Assembly: GCA_017462015.1 (NCBI GenBank)
Contig: JAFTRX010000008.1
Location: 1 to 33,021 of the forward strand
Origin: Lentisphaeria bacterium
GTDB taxonomy: Bacteria; Verrucomicrobiota; Lentisphaeria; Victivallales; Victivallaceae
Reading direction: 5' to 3'
Length of the DNA: 33,021 bases
Within the stretch, counting starts at the first letter, position 1. Each line of letters opens with the position of its first letter. The position numbers and the translations under genes are program-made. The notes under the pieces were generated by a model. It worked only from the letters and a program-made list of their open reading frames with translations, ran no database searches and was not told the DNA's origin. Below are positions 7,219-16,106 of the stretch, one piece after another.

Positions 7219-8277
7219 TCAATTCCAATCTTTAGGATTCTGTTTGTGACACTCCTCAATAATTGCGATCTGACGTCTCACGTCATCCAAAGGAATAAAC
7301 AATTCCGCATTGTTACGGATCACATCATACAAATTGATATAGAACTGTTCTCCCATATAATCAGCTCCTCTTGATCCATTGTCGTGCCAGGAGTTTTCAA
7401 AGAAATCCAGTTTTTCCGAACAGTAGGCGCGTCCCGGCAGCGGCGTTGTGATCAGATGCCGGTCCGGAGCTTCAGAAGGTTTATAATACTTCCATTCCAC
7501 GCTTCCGGGTTGGGCTGTGATGCCGCCGAACTCCCCATACACCTGAAATCTCGGGGGTGAATAGGGCGCGCAGGAACTCACTTCCAGGTCGATGGTGGGA
7601 TGTCCCTTTTTGCTGAACACAAGTTTCACATGGTCCTCTGCCGTTCCAAAACTGCTGGCGCGATCCATGGAAGCATAGATACGGTCCGGCATCCCTTCCC
7701 CGAAAAGGACAAGGGCCTGATCCAGAGGATGAGAACCGGTGTTGAGGAGAGCCCCTCCGTTCTTTTCAAATAAGGTCTGCCAATCCCAGCGTCTGGCGCA
7801 GTTGTTCCGGGTGAAACGTGCCATGACGATCCTGCCCAGTACACCACTGCGGCAGATCTCCAACACTTTCAGGAAGGTGGGCTCAAAGCGAGCCTCCTGA
7901 AAAACTGCAAAAACTTTCCCGGTTTCTTCAGCTTTTTTCAGCACTTTATCCACTTCACTGACCTTGGCGGCAAGGGGTTTTTCCGACACTACATGGAAAC
8001 CTGCCTCCAATGCCTCCACGGAAATGGGCACATGCTGTTCGCTGAAAGAGGCGTTGACAATCAGTTCCAGACTTTTATCCTGCAGCATCTCTTTGTAATC
8101 TTTGTAGACAACGCAGCCGGGAAATTCCTCTTTGGTCTCCTTGCAGCGCTCTTCAATCAGGTCTGTAATGGCTGCGATCTCAAAGCGTTCTTTGCTTTTG
8201 GCCCGTTTCAATGCTTCCACATGGATTTTGCGACCGCTGCGTCCCTGCCCGATAATTCCAACTCTGATCTTTTCCAT
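7219..8277 (-). CDS. Gfo/Idh/MocA-family oxidoreductase
   Basis: NAD(P)-dependent sugar dehydrogenase-type protein of 352 residues. The N terminus has the Rossmann glycine motif (IRVGIIGQGRSGRKIH), followed by the family's EKPLAAK motif, whose lysine is catalytic in characterised members, and GGALLNTGSHPLDQAL in the C-terminal domain. I chose the ATG at 8277 (MEKIRV) because it directly follows the TAA of the isomerase gene with GGAAA and AAG upstream; a longer frame from 8316 overlaps that gene. The one-base spacing on one side and 4-nt spacing to the PIG-L gene indicate a single transcript. Substrate unknown; the operon suggests an oxidised or epimerised amino-sugar derivative. Confidence 0.85.
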   Translation of the reverse strand: MEKIRVGIIGQGRSGRKIHVEALKRAKSKERFEIAAITDLIEERCKETKEEFPGCVVYKDYKEMLQDKSLELIVNASFSEQHVPISVEALEAGFHVVSEKPLAAKVSEVDKVLKKAEETGKVFAVFQEARFEPTFLKVLEICRSGVLGRIVMARFTRNNCARRWDWQTLFEKNGGALLNTGSHPLDQALVLFGEGMPDRIYASMDRASSFGTAEDHVKLVFSKKGHPTIDLEVSSCAPYSPPRFQVYGEFGGITAQPGSVEWKYYKPSEAPDRHLITTPLPGRAYCSEKLDFFENSWHDNGSRGADYMGEQFYINLYDVIRNNAELFIPLDDVRRQIAIIEECHKQNPKDWN

Positions 8278-8278
8278 C

Positions 8279-9163
8279 TTACTTATTTCCTTTTTTTCCG
8301 TACAGAAGTGCTGCACTTTCTTTCAATGATTTCATGTAGGCAATACTTTCGCTGACCCCATCCAATGAGGACGCTTCATATTCCAGAGAACAAAAGCCCG
8401 CAAAGTTATTTTCTTCCAGCAAATAAGCCATCTGACGCAGCGGGACGATCCCGTCTCCTTTGCCGCAGACACAGGGTGTCACCCGTTTGGGAGCATCCAG
8501 CGGAGCCCGTTTCCAATCTTTGTAATGCACATGTTTGACATATTTTTTCAAAACGGAATAGGCATGAAGTGCATCTTCCGTTTCATTCATATTGTGGGCA
8601 TAGAAATTTGCTACATCCATACACACTCCCAGTTCCGGCACATCGAATTGCTTCATTATGTAAAGGATCTCTGCAGACAACCCCGGCAGACGGCCATGAT
8701 TTTCCAGAGCCAGACACACATTGTATTTCTGCGCTTCGGGCAAGACCTGTTCGATCCCCTTGATAACAAGAGCCAATCCTTCAGCATAATCCATATCGCT
8801 TGAAGTGGCCACATCCCTGTGATAGCCGCCGAAGATCCGCAATACATTGGTTCCCATTTCAGCGGCATCCCGGATGGCGGTCTTCACCAGCTCCACCTGA
8901 TGACGGAACTTTTCCTCATCCCGGATGGAAAAATGATTGCCCGTGGCATAAGCAGCAATAACAAGGCCCCGTTTGGCAGCGGCATCTTTCAGGGCGCGTT
9001 TCTCTTTTTCCACATCGCGCCAGAACCATCCATAATAGTTGGGGTCCATGATGTCAGTTCCATCGGCTCCCGCTTGTGCGATGAGTTCAAAATATTCCTC
9101 CTGTTTTATTTCCCCTTTGGCAAAAGCTCCTTTTGCACTGATTGGTGTACATGAGATTTTCAT
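8279..9163 (-). CDS. TIM-barrel sugar isomerase/epimerase (AP_endonuc_2 family)
   Basis: Protein of 294 residues of the xylose isomerase-like TIM-barrel family that supplies sugar and inositol isomerases and epimerases. Metal-ligand positions expected for the family are present: the Glu in ALENHGRLPG, the Asp in GVCMDVANF, the His pair in KHVHYKDWKR, and the Glu in CSLEYEASS. Cytoplasmic. A clear ribosome site, AAGGAG, stands 6 nt before the ATG. It is followed immediately by a Gfo/Idh oxidoreductase, a frequent partner of this family in sugar catabolism. A hairpin with CCGG arms (about 9194-9221) lies in the 98-nt gap from the GH20-like gene. Exact substrate not deducible. Confidence 0.85.
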   Translation of the reverse strand: MKISCTPISAKGAFAKGEIKQEEYFELIAQAGADGTDIMDPNYYGWFWRDVEKEKRALKDAAAKRGLVIAAYATGNHFSIRDEEKFRHQVELVKTAIRDAAEMGTNVLRIFGGYHRDVATSSDMDYAEGLALVIKGIEQVLPEAQKYNVCLALENHGRLPGLSAEILYIMKQFDVPELGVCMDVANFYAHNMNETEDALHAYSVLKKYVKHVHYKDWKRAPLDAPKRVTPCVCGKGDGIVPLRQMAYLLEENNFAGFCSLEYEASSLDGVSESIAYMKSLKESAALLYGKKGNK

Positions 9164-9261
9164 TGCATACTCCTTGTGTTTCTATGTTTTTTGTAAGCCC
9201 GGAATATTTATCCGGAACTTACATTGATAATTCATTACAGAGATACTGTTCAAAAATAGAA

Positions 9262-10845
9262 TCACCGGATCCCTTTTGAGCTTTCCTCCAAGATCTTCCG
9301 GCATGCCGCAAGAGGGGCATCGAACAATATCTGCAAGAATATTTCCAAACATTCCGCAGTCACTCTTTTGGCATACATTTTACCGGTGGCATCCCTGAGC
9401 CTGGTCAAATCGGCGATCAGGGGGCGTGGATTCATCCGTTCTTTGATTCCCGCGTGCAGCAGCAATAACGCAAATCTGCTGCGGGCAATAAGGTTTTCCA
9501 CAGCAAGCAGCCATAAATCGAGTTCTTCTTTGCCGTACGGAACAGATTGGCGCAGAGTTGTCAATTTCTGACCGGCAAGGAAAAAATCCTCCAATGCCCG
9601 GGCAGTTTTCTGCTGCTCTTTGCGATTTTCTTCTTCAGTCAGTTTGCTGACATACTGAAAGAAGAACTCAGGATCCACAAAGGGATAGGCCTTGTAATAT
9701 CCTGAACCGCTGCGACAGCTCGTAAAAAGCGGGGCTTGGTTCAAAAGGGACAGAATGTGCAGGAATGGCGAAGAGTCGCTCATGCCAAAGTGTTCTTGTG
9801 TATAGGAATCACAGTAGTCTTTGCGCTGACCGCCGGGGACATTGTGAGTTGTGAGATACTTCGGAGTTTCAATGGCAAGCGACTGCAGTTCGTAAGGGAA
9901 CAGGTGGACTGTCCAACTGGTGACAGCACATCCATCGGCAGCAACTCCTTTGCGCACGGAGTCAAAGGTATTGTCAAAGCGCACTTCCGTTTCTCCGGTA
10001 AAGATTGAACCGCCGCCGCAACTTGTAGAGGGACAGGTAACGACTTCAAAACCAAATGAACGCAGATAATCGACAAGATAGAAATGGTCGACTTGGGTGT
10101 TGTTTCCCGATGGATACAGGAATTTAATAAATTCCTTTCTGGCGGCATCTGGAAATTCTGCTTCTGTGCAGTATCCGAAACCGGGACAAAATAACTCATC
10201 TCTGGTGTCGCTTATTCTGTAACGCCACTCAAAAAGAATCAAATCACGGGGCAATTCACAGATTTTTTCACGATGGGCAACAAGCATATCCGCCCAGATA
10301 GCACTGCGGATATTTTTTTTCTGCAAGATGCCATGCACACGGCAAATATGTTTTATAAGCAGGGCAGAGGTCCCGTGGTCCCGCACGAAATCCCTGCATT
10401 CAGGGCAGCTTTCGCCAATCATACGCGCCTCATCGCAGCCAATATGGAAAAACGGTGCATCGTAGAAAAGTTCGCAGTATTCATTGAGCCATTTTTCCAA
10501 AAAAGAATACAACTCCGGATTGGAAGAACAGTACATAGTCCCGGAATCCCCTTCGCTCAAATGGGCGTATTCTTTATGGATAAGGACATATTCCGTATGA
10601 GCAAGTGTTTGAAGCAGGGGGACGTTCCGGAATCCGAGAGAGCGGCTGTATTCAAGAAGTTCCGCAAATTCTTCTTTGCTGACGGCATCGTGTGCTGCCA
10701 CAGCGGGGGCAGTGTCGAATCTGACCGCATTTTCCAATTCCCAGATGATCGTATCGTAGGAATTGCTCCGCAGATAACGCAGCTGTTCTTTCAAATAATC
10801 TATGCGAAAATGGGCAAAATTAAAATCAAAGTGAAAGGCAATCAT
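9262..10845 (-). CDS. GH20-like beta-N-acetylhexosaminidase-type hydrolase
   Basis: Protein of 527 residues without signal peptide, so probably intracellular. The TIM-barrel catalytic domain begins directly at the N terminus (MIAFHFDFNFAHFRIDYLKE). The paired acids of GH20 are seen in FFHIGCDEARMIG (Asp138-Glu139), the Asp positioning the substrate acetamido group and the Glu acting as acid. The usual GH20 N-terminal accessory domain is missing and the last 150 residues are helical. AGGAG stands before the ATG. It leads an operon with isomerase, oxidoreductase and PIG-L genes, a layout fitting release and processing of an N-acetyl sugar. Transcribed from a promoter of the shared block also found before the genes at 16576-17358 and 17558-18946. 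Confidence 0.75.
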   Translation of the reverse strand: MIAFHFDFNFAHFRIDYLKEQLRYLRSNSYDTIIWELENAVRFDTAPAVAAHDAVSKEEFAELLEYSRSLGFRNVPLLQTLAHTEYVLIHKEYAHLSEGDSGTMYCSSNPELYSFLEKWLNEYCELFYDAPFFHIGCDEARMIGESCPECRDFVRDHGTSALLIKHICRVHGILQKKNIRSAIWADMLVAHREKICELPRDLILFEWRYRISDTRDELFCPGFGYCTEAEFPDAARKEFIKFLYPSGNNTQVDHFYLVDYLRSFGFEVVTCPSTSCGGGSIFTGETEVRFDNTFDSVRKGVAADGCAVTSWTVHLFPYELQSLAIETPKYLTTHNVPGGQRKDYCDSYTQEHFGMSDSSPFLHILSLLNQAPLFTSCRSGSGYYKAYPFVDPEFFFQYVSKLTEEENRKEQQKTARALEDFFLAGQKLTTLRQSVPYGKEELDLWLLAVENLIARSRFALLLLHAGIKERMNPRPLIADLTRLRDATGKMYAKRVTAECLEIFLQILFDAPLAACRKILEESSKGIR

Positions 10846-10913
10846 TATTCATCTCCTGAAGTTGAGATCTTCTGTTATCAAAGGCGGTTTCAAATCTAAA
10901 ATTTTCTACGTCA

Positions 10914-10942
10914 AATATACCATACAGACATTTTTTTTACAA
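10914..10942 (-). promoter_or_regulatory. Shared promoter block, copy A (GH20-like operon)
   Basis: On the minus strand TTGTAA (10937-10942) and TATATT (10914-10919) are 17 bases apart. The surrounding 80 bases (10901-10982) match two other places, 17450-17530 and 19055-19135. The most conserved part is TCAATAATTTCATTGTAA, which overlaps the -35 and holds the dyad CAAT-6-ATTG. The transcript would start near 10907, about 60 nt before the GH20-like start. The dyad next to a modest -35 fits an activator site, for example for the AraC protein encoded just upstream at 11068-11868. Confidence 0.65.
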
Positions 10943-11067
10943 TGAAATTATTGACTAAAGTATAGATAAAATGATGTTTTCAAAGAAGCTGTTTTCAGCG
11001 TGGCGGAATGCAACAGTGACCGGGACCGCCGGCAGAAGTAAAGGGGTCGTGATGGCAAACGACAGCT

Positions 11068-11868
11068 TTACTCGTTGCTGCTGGAACGGAAAAGAGTAGG
11101 AGACAATCCACGGCTCCGGTGGAAGGTCCGGGAGAAATGAAACTCGTCCTCAAAACCGCAAAGATGAGCTATTTCACTGATACGCAAGGCGGTGGACAGA
11201 AGTAATTCCTCCGCTTTCCGCAGGCGGCACTCCAGAAGAAAACGCCAGGGGGGACTCCCGGTCATTTGCTTATACAGAAAACGGAACTGACTGTAACTTA
11301 AGGAACGTCTGCGGGCCTCGGCTTCAAAATTCCAGTTTTTTTCCGGCGATGTGGCGATCGCTTCCTGCAGGAGGCGAAGCTCCTTCCAATGATTCTTCTC
11401 CCGGAAGCAGGATCTGGTATTTTCCGCTTGAAGCATCAGAAGCAGTTCTTCCAGAATCAGAACGCACTTGGCATGATGAAACTGGTCCGGAGAGCGCAAT
11501 AGTCTGATCAGCAGACGGAAACGTTCCAAAAAAAACTTGTAGTCGCAGACTGGGATCAGCGGATTATCCCGTTTGATGGGAAGAAAGCCGCTTTTTACAT
11601 ACTCTTCGACACGTTTCCCTTGAAAACAGCAGTAATAATGGTTCCTTCTGGTCCGTACGGGGCTGCCGTAGGAAAAAAACTCATCCGGGTAGGTTATAAA
11701 CACACACGGTGTCGAGCAGGAAAAAATCTTGCCATCCCCAATTTGCAGAGTAAATTCTCCGCTCCAAACAAATTGCATCCCCCAATAATCGAACTTCCGC
11801 TTGTGAAAAGAGCTGCTCCCCTCTTTCATCGCGGATTTGACAAAATCAAGATTCGAAAAGTAATCCAT
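11068..11868 (-). CDS. AraC/XylS-family transcriptional regulator
   Basis: Regulator of 266 residues with an N-terminal cupin-like sensor (MQFVWSGEFTLQIGDGKIF, PCVFITYPDEFFSYG) and a C-terminal double helix-turn-helix: EAEARRRSLSYSQFRFLYKQ for the first and ISEIAHLCGFEDEFHFSRTF for the second, ending GLSPTLFR. I start at ATG 11868 (MDYFSNL), preceded by AGGAAA at good distance; a longer frame would need a TTG at 11898. It lies 38 nt after the acyltransferase gene, probably in the same transcript, and upstream of the shared promoter block copy A. It is the best candidate in the window for binding that block, but this is only inferred from position. Confidence 0.9.
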   Translation of the reverse strand: MDYFSNLDFVKSAMKEGSSSFHKRKFDYWGMQFVWSGEFTLQIGDGKIFSCSTPCVFITYPDEFFSYGSPVRTRRNHYYCCFQGKRVEEYVKSGFLPIKRDNPLIPVCDYKFFLERFRLLIRLLRSPDQFHHAKCVLILEELLLMLQAENTRSCFREKNHWKELRLLQEAIATSPEKNWNFEAEARRRSLSYSQFRFLYKQMTGSPPWRFLLECRLRKAEELLLSTALRISEIAHLCGFEDEFHFSRTFHRSRGLSPTLFRSSSNE

Positions 11869-11906
11869 AAAGCCGTTTTCCTGTTTCCGCCGAAGCAATT
11901 GATTGA

Positions 11907-13115
11907 TTAAATGATGCAGGAAGCCTGATCCAAAGGAAAGTTATCAACTTCATCAAATGGCAACAGCATGCCGCCGGGACGCAAAGTCCCTTTTTCCTTC
12001 CAAGCCCGGATCATGGCACGGCGGAGAGAGTTGTCCGCCGGATATTGTCCGGGATCCCCGTCATCCCGGGCAAAGAGAAAAATAAGCCCGCTCCGGGGAT
12101 TGTGGGGTCCCGGGAAAGCCAATGTGGCTCTCTGCAGTTTGCTCATATTGGCTTCAGGGACATACTCCTGCCAATCAGGGTTGAAGATCCACGAGGTACA
12201 TCCAAAAACAGAGATCGGTACTTCCGGATAATATTTCCGGAAAAAATCCCGGGCTTCGGCAAAGCTTGCTTTGCATTTTTCCAGAGACATACCGCCACCG
12301 CCGGGAATATGCATCAGCAAAACATTGCTGCCGGGGCCGGTAAGCCTGATGTATTCCTTAAGATCCAGAGTCAGGATCTCTTCAGTGGCGACTCCTTTGG
12401 CAAGGTTGACTTTACGTCCTGTAATACAATTTCCCTTCTCTGAAAATTCAACCGGCGGGGCAGACTCATCATCCGGTGCAAGCAAAAAACCTGTTTTGCC
12501 GACTTTCCAACCGACACGGCACAGAGCGATATATTTACCGCTTTCACGATGACGGAAAAGCTCCGGATAAGCAGCAGGACAAGGCATAAGAACAAAGTCA
12601 AAACGCCCCAGCCTGAAGCACGGCGAATTTTTGTAATTCAAAATAAAGACCATCGAGCGCCCCAGGATACCTTTTTCTCCCGGGTAGTGAACACTGCGGT
12701 TTCCAAGCACTGGAACGATACGGCAGAGAACACGATCCGCAAGTTCTTCCGGCAATCCTTCCATCTGCATTTTAAACCGCAGATGCGTATAAAGACTGCA
12801 GAAAATGATCAGATAGAGAATACCTGTTCTATCCCCTGTAAGATCGATATGATCCGGGAAAGGTTTGAAATCAGCCAGACAGCAATAAAGACGATAAAGA
12901 TGCCATGCCAGCTTTTTTCTGATCGGATCTTCCCGGATTTCTGAAGCATAATCGATCATCCCGGCAGTCAGTTCTGCCGGAAACCCCGCCAGTATGGCAC
13001 ATCTTTTCAGATAATCCGGGTCCAGAAAAAAAGGTTTTGCAGGAGCTGTAAGAAAAGATACTGACCAGTCTCTGACATCTATTTGATTGCGTTCAAGGAT
13101 ATTTTGAAAATCCAT
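11907..13115 (-). CDS. Acyltransferase with NAT_N / GNAT_C-type architecture
   Basis: Protein of 402 residues, cytoplasmic. The first half is an all-helical domain (LAGFPAELTAGMIDYASEI, IRKKLAWHLYRLYCCL) as in NAT_N acyltransferase N-terminal domains. The second half carries features I associate with the GNAT-like C-terminal domain: VLLMHIPGGGGMSLEKCKAS, a C-S-W-I-F-N-P segment, and YVPEANMSKLQRA. Such proteins are common in Lentisphaerota and Clostridia but their acyl acceptor is unknown. AGGAG precedes the ATG. It stands 90 nt after the small secreted protein gene and 38 nt before an AraC gene, probably one transcript. Assignment rests on remembered family patterns. Confidence 0.6.
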   Translation of the reverse strand: MDFQNILERNQIDVRDWSVSFLTAPAKPFFLDPDYLKRCAILAGFPAELTAGMIDYASEIREDPIRKKLAWHLYRLYCCLADFKPFPDHIDLTGDRTGILYLIIFCSLYTHLRFKMQMEGLPEELADRVLCRIVPVLGNRSVHYPGEKGILGRSMVFILNYKNSPCFRLGRFDFVLMPCPAAYPELFRHRESGKYIALCRVGWKVGKTGFLLAPDDESAPPVEFSEKGNCITGRKVNLAKGVATEEILTLDLKEYIRLTGPGSNVLLMHIPGGGGMSLEKCKASFAEARDFFRKYYPEVPISVFGCTSWIFNPDWQEYVPEANMSKLQRATLAFPGPHNPRSGLIFLFARDDGDPGQYPADNSLRRAMIRAWKEKGTLRPGGMLLPFDEVDNFPLDQASCII

Positions 13116-13205
13116 TTCAGAACTCTCCTGTTGATTTTTTTGCGGATCACAAAATCAGAAAGGGGAAATCCATGCCTGCAGGCTCAAATTTGCCGGCAGT
13201 ATTCA

Positions 13206-13748
13206 CTATCGTTTGACTATGGGCGAAATATCCAGTTTGAGGTTTCTCACATAGAGTTTGTCTCCGGGCTTCAAAAAACAGCTTTGCAGATAAATTTGCA
13301 AACGTTCCGTTTTTTTACTGACATAACATTCGCAATTATAGCGATTCCATTCGCCTGTGGTTTCCCATTTGGAGATAATCGTCTGACGGTAATGGAGCGT
13401 GGATTTTTTTCTGGATTCCCGAATCATCAGTTTGAAACTTCCGGAAAGCCGTTCCACCTTGATCTCCGCAGAAAGAGTAACCTTCTGTCCGCGTATATCC
13501 CTGGTGCTGACCGGTATCGGGAGAATGATCTGCCGATAGCCCGATACCTGGCTTTCACCTTGTTCCGATCCCCGAACCACCAGAGTATTGATCCCATCGA
13601 GCGGTATGACCTGAAATTCCGATTGTTTCCCGACGCCGCGCCAGTTTTTCAGACCGGCGGAAAAATCCAGGTTTTCTATTGTGATTTCTTTGCCGTTCAG
13701 CAGACAGACTGTGCCCAGAAGAGCCAGAAAAAGATATTTTTTCAACAT
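13206..13748 (-). CDS. Small secreted beta-sandwich (CBM-like) protein
   Basis: Protein of 180 residues with a signal peptide (MLKKYLFLALLGTVCLLNG). The mature part reads like a single jelly-roll domain of the CBM4/CBM9/CBM22 type: ENLDFSAGLKNWRGVG at the start, alternating strands, and the typical end GDKLYVRNLKLDIS. No catalytic motif is seen, so a carbohydrate-binding or glycan-holding role is likely. It starts 15 nt after the DUF4838 gene and is surely cotranscribed with it, suggesting both meet the same polymer outside the cell. Family assignment is inferred from strand pattern only. Confidence 0.65.
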   Translation of the reverse strand: MLKKYLFLALLGTVCLLNGKEITIENLDFSAGLKNWRGVGKQSEFQVIPLDGINTLVVRGSEQGESQVSGYRQIILPIPVSTRDIRGQKVTLSAEIKVERLSGSFKLMIRESRKKSTLHYRQTIISKWETTGEWNRYNCECYVSKKTERLQIYLQSCFLKPGDKLYVRNLKLDISPIVKR

Positions 13749-13763
13749 TACCCAACATACTCC

Positions 13764-16106
13764 TTATTTTGCTTTCAGCCAGACACCCTTCCAGATACCG
13801 CCGACGCCCTGAGAATCTTCCACCCGGACGAAGATATTGACACAGCGGGACTTCCAATCGATAAACGGAGTTATCTCCATGTCGAAAGGTTTCCTCCAAG
13901 CCTTTCCCTCCCGCAAGTTCTTCGTGCCGACCTTTTTCCCGTTCACGTAAACGGTGCATGCTTCGTCAACTCCCCCAAAGTGGAGATAGATCTTCCTGCC
14001 TTTCAAATTGGGATCAAGGAAGACCCTCGTACTGTACCAACCGATCCCGTCATAGTTGCGCAGTTTTTCCAACAGTCGGGGGGGGAGGCCGTCCGTAGCG
14101 GTCGCCCATTCCCAATTCTTCGTGACAAAGAATGGACTCCAGACACTGCGGACCCGTTGCGCCGGATATTCATACCATTTTTCCTTTTCTCCGACATTTT
14201 CCTCGTCCAGGTCAAAATACCAATTATCATTGATTTCCCGTACCCAGAAACAATCTCCGAATTTTGCCGCAGAGGTCATACCGATCAGATCTTTGCTTTC
14301 TTCATTTTTGAGCAGCGTATACCAGAAAATGTTGAGTGTGTTTTTGTACCGGCGCCGGAAATCCAACAGAGCCTTGTTGGCACTCATCTTACTGGCGAGA
14401 GGCGCATGGATCACCCGCGCAGTTAAAATAGCATGGTTATTTGCCAGTTTCAACAGTTCCACCCGTCTTTTGGCATCGGGGGAGAGAGTATTCAAATCGA
14501 TCATTTCCAGAAAATTTCCCGCATCGCGATAGATCTTTTCATCCACGATGTCTCTGATACGGGGGGCAATATAGCGCTTCAAATTGTCGTATCCCGGGCC
14601 CACCTGAATCTTGCCTGCACCGACCCGTCCTTCCCAAATGTTTTTGCGGATGAACTGGAAATATTTTTTTATTTGTTCACGGGCGCTGCCAAATGCCTGG
14701 CAGTACTCGTCTTCCCAATATTCGAAGGGTTTTTCAGGATCGATATAACTCCGGGCAAGGATGTAGGGCGCGATCCCATTGATGCTCCAGGTATTGGAAA
14801 GAGAATCTACATCAACGCCGAAAACCCCGTATTTGCGCCCCAGTTGGAACTCGTTGAAAACATCCTTTTCGTATCCCAGGGGCAGTCCGATATCCACGTG
14901 AAAAGTATTGGGACGCAGAAAGATCTTCTTGCAGCCCATTTTCTTCCAGTTTTTGTAATATTCCTCCATCTTTTTCAGGTTTATAAAGATGGACACGAAA
15001 CCGATGACTCCGGTTTCCGGGACCCGGATCTTTTCCGGAGCATCCATATAAAGCTGATAGGCATAGGTTGTGATCTGCACATCTTTCCGGATCTTCACCG
15101 CCCGTTTGGAAACTTCATTCATAAAATGGATCATTAAATCGCTTTTGCTGCCAAATTTTTTACATTCCGGGCAGATACAGAAAAGACTTGAATCGTTGGG
15201 GCAGATATTGAGGCACCGGCTTTTTTTATTTTTCCAAAGGTTCACTATCATATCCGCCACCGCCGGATTGCTCATACAGAGTTGAAGCCGGTAGAGCGGT
15301 TCTTTGCCCGGACCACGCTTCCCCGAGGGATTCATGGCAAAGTATTCGGGATGAGTTTTCCCGAACATCGGCCAGTATTGGCGAAAGGAGTGACCATACT
15401 GAATGGAGATCGCTTTGCGGAACCGCTGCCGCATCTGCCAGAGAGCGACCTCATGTTCCCACCGTTTGTATTCCGATTTGGAAAGCACGAATTCCCGCGG
15501 CAATGTGGCAGCCCTCTTTTTATAAACCTTTTTATAATTCAGAATACCACTGCGGATCAGCCGGAATTCCAGAGAGCTTCGCCAGGAAAAATTGCCGACA
15601 GGTATTTTGATGGTCTTGGATTTTTCATAAACGATCCCGTTTTTCCCCGGCTCTATATGCTTGATCCCCAATACATTATTAAGGAAATCATACACCGCAT
15701 GGGCACTTCCCCGGGAGGAGATCAGGAGACTGCTCATCAAGCCGGCAGGGTGTTTGTAATCAACGTCATCCCCATAAAAATAGATTTTTCCATCTTTTCC
15801 TGCCTGCCATCTCCCCTCTTCAGGAAGCAGAGGCTTGGAGTCAGAAGGTGCCGGTATACCGACATAAAAAGTAAATTTCGCCGACTTTTTCCGCAAATCT
15901 TTTTGGTCAAGAACAGGAATCTTTATCCCCGTGACCAGTTGCAGGTGATACTGCAGTTCGTCAGCGGCAAGTTTTTTGGCTGCGGATTTTTTATCAGACA
16001 GAACGATCACACTGTCAGCGGGATCAACATGCAGAAAGTTATCCTCCACGCCCGGCAGGAGCAGAGGAAGGAGCGCAAGCAAAACTAATGTAAGATGTTT
16101 TTTCAT
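13764..16106 (-). CDS. Secreted DUF4838 protein with C-terminal jelly-roll domain
   Basis: Protein of 780 residues with signal peptide (MKKHLTLVLLALLPLLLPG). Order: alpha-glucuronidase-like N-terminal domain (SAAKKLAADELQYHLQLVTG), DUF4838 core with GHSFRQYWPMFGKTHPEYFA and NDSSLFCICPECKKF, helical stretch, then a C-terminal domain like the GH2 sugar-binding jelly roll (GRKIYLHFGGVDEACTVYVN, GKKVGTK). The smaller paralog at 1239-3254 lacks this last domain. AAGGAG lies 8 nt before the ATG. The gene leads an operon with the small CBM-like protein. Its reaction is unknown; the extra jelly roll suggests polymer binding. Upstream DNA at 16173-16209 resembles the shared promoter block. Confidence 0.85.
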   Translation of the reverse strand: MKKHLTLVLLALLPLLLPGVEDNFLHVDPADSVIVLSDKKSAAKKLAADELQYHLQLVTGIKIPVLDQKDLRKKSAKFTFYVGIPAPSDSKPLLPEEGRWQAGKDGKIYFYGDDVDYKHPAGLMSSLLISSRGSAHAVYDFLNNVLGIKHIEPGKNGIVYEKSKTIKIPVGNFSWRSSLEFRLIRSGILNYKKVYKKRAATLPREFVLSKSEYKRWEHEVALWQMRQRFRKAISIQYGHSFRQYWPMFGKTHPEYFAMNPSGKRGPGKEPLYRLQLCMSNPAVADMIVNLWKNKKSRCLNICPNDSSLFCICPECKKFGSKSDLMIHFMNEVSKRAVKIRKDVQITTYAYQLYMDAPEKIRVPETGVIGFVSIFINLKKMEEYYKNWKKMGCKKIFLRPNTFHVDIGLPLGYEKDVFNEFQLGRKYGVFGVDVDSLSNTWSINGIAPYILARSYIDPEKPFEYWEDEYCQAFGSAREQIKKYFQFIRKNIWEGRVGAGKIQVGPGYDNLKRYIAPRIRDIVDEKIYRDAGNFLEMIDLNTLSPDAKRRVELLKLANNHAILTARVIHAPLASKMSANKALLDFRRRYKNTLNIFWYTLLKNEESKDLIGMTSAAKFGDCFWVREINDNWYFDLDEENVGEKEKWYEYPAQRVRSVWSPFFVTKNWEWATATDGLPPRLLEKLRNYDGIGWYSTRVFLDPNLKGRKIYLHFGGVDEACTVYVNGKKVGTKNLREGKAWRKPFDMEITPFIDWKSRCVNIFVRVEDSQGVGGIWKGVWLKAK

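Noticed and set aside
13083-14426. Long plus-strand ORF of 447 codons
   Set aside because: It runs antisense through the small secreted protein gene and the end of the DUF4838 gene, has no ribosome site and no domain pattern; it is a shadow of the minus-strand genes.
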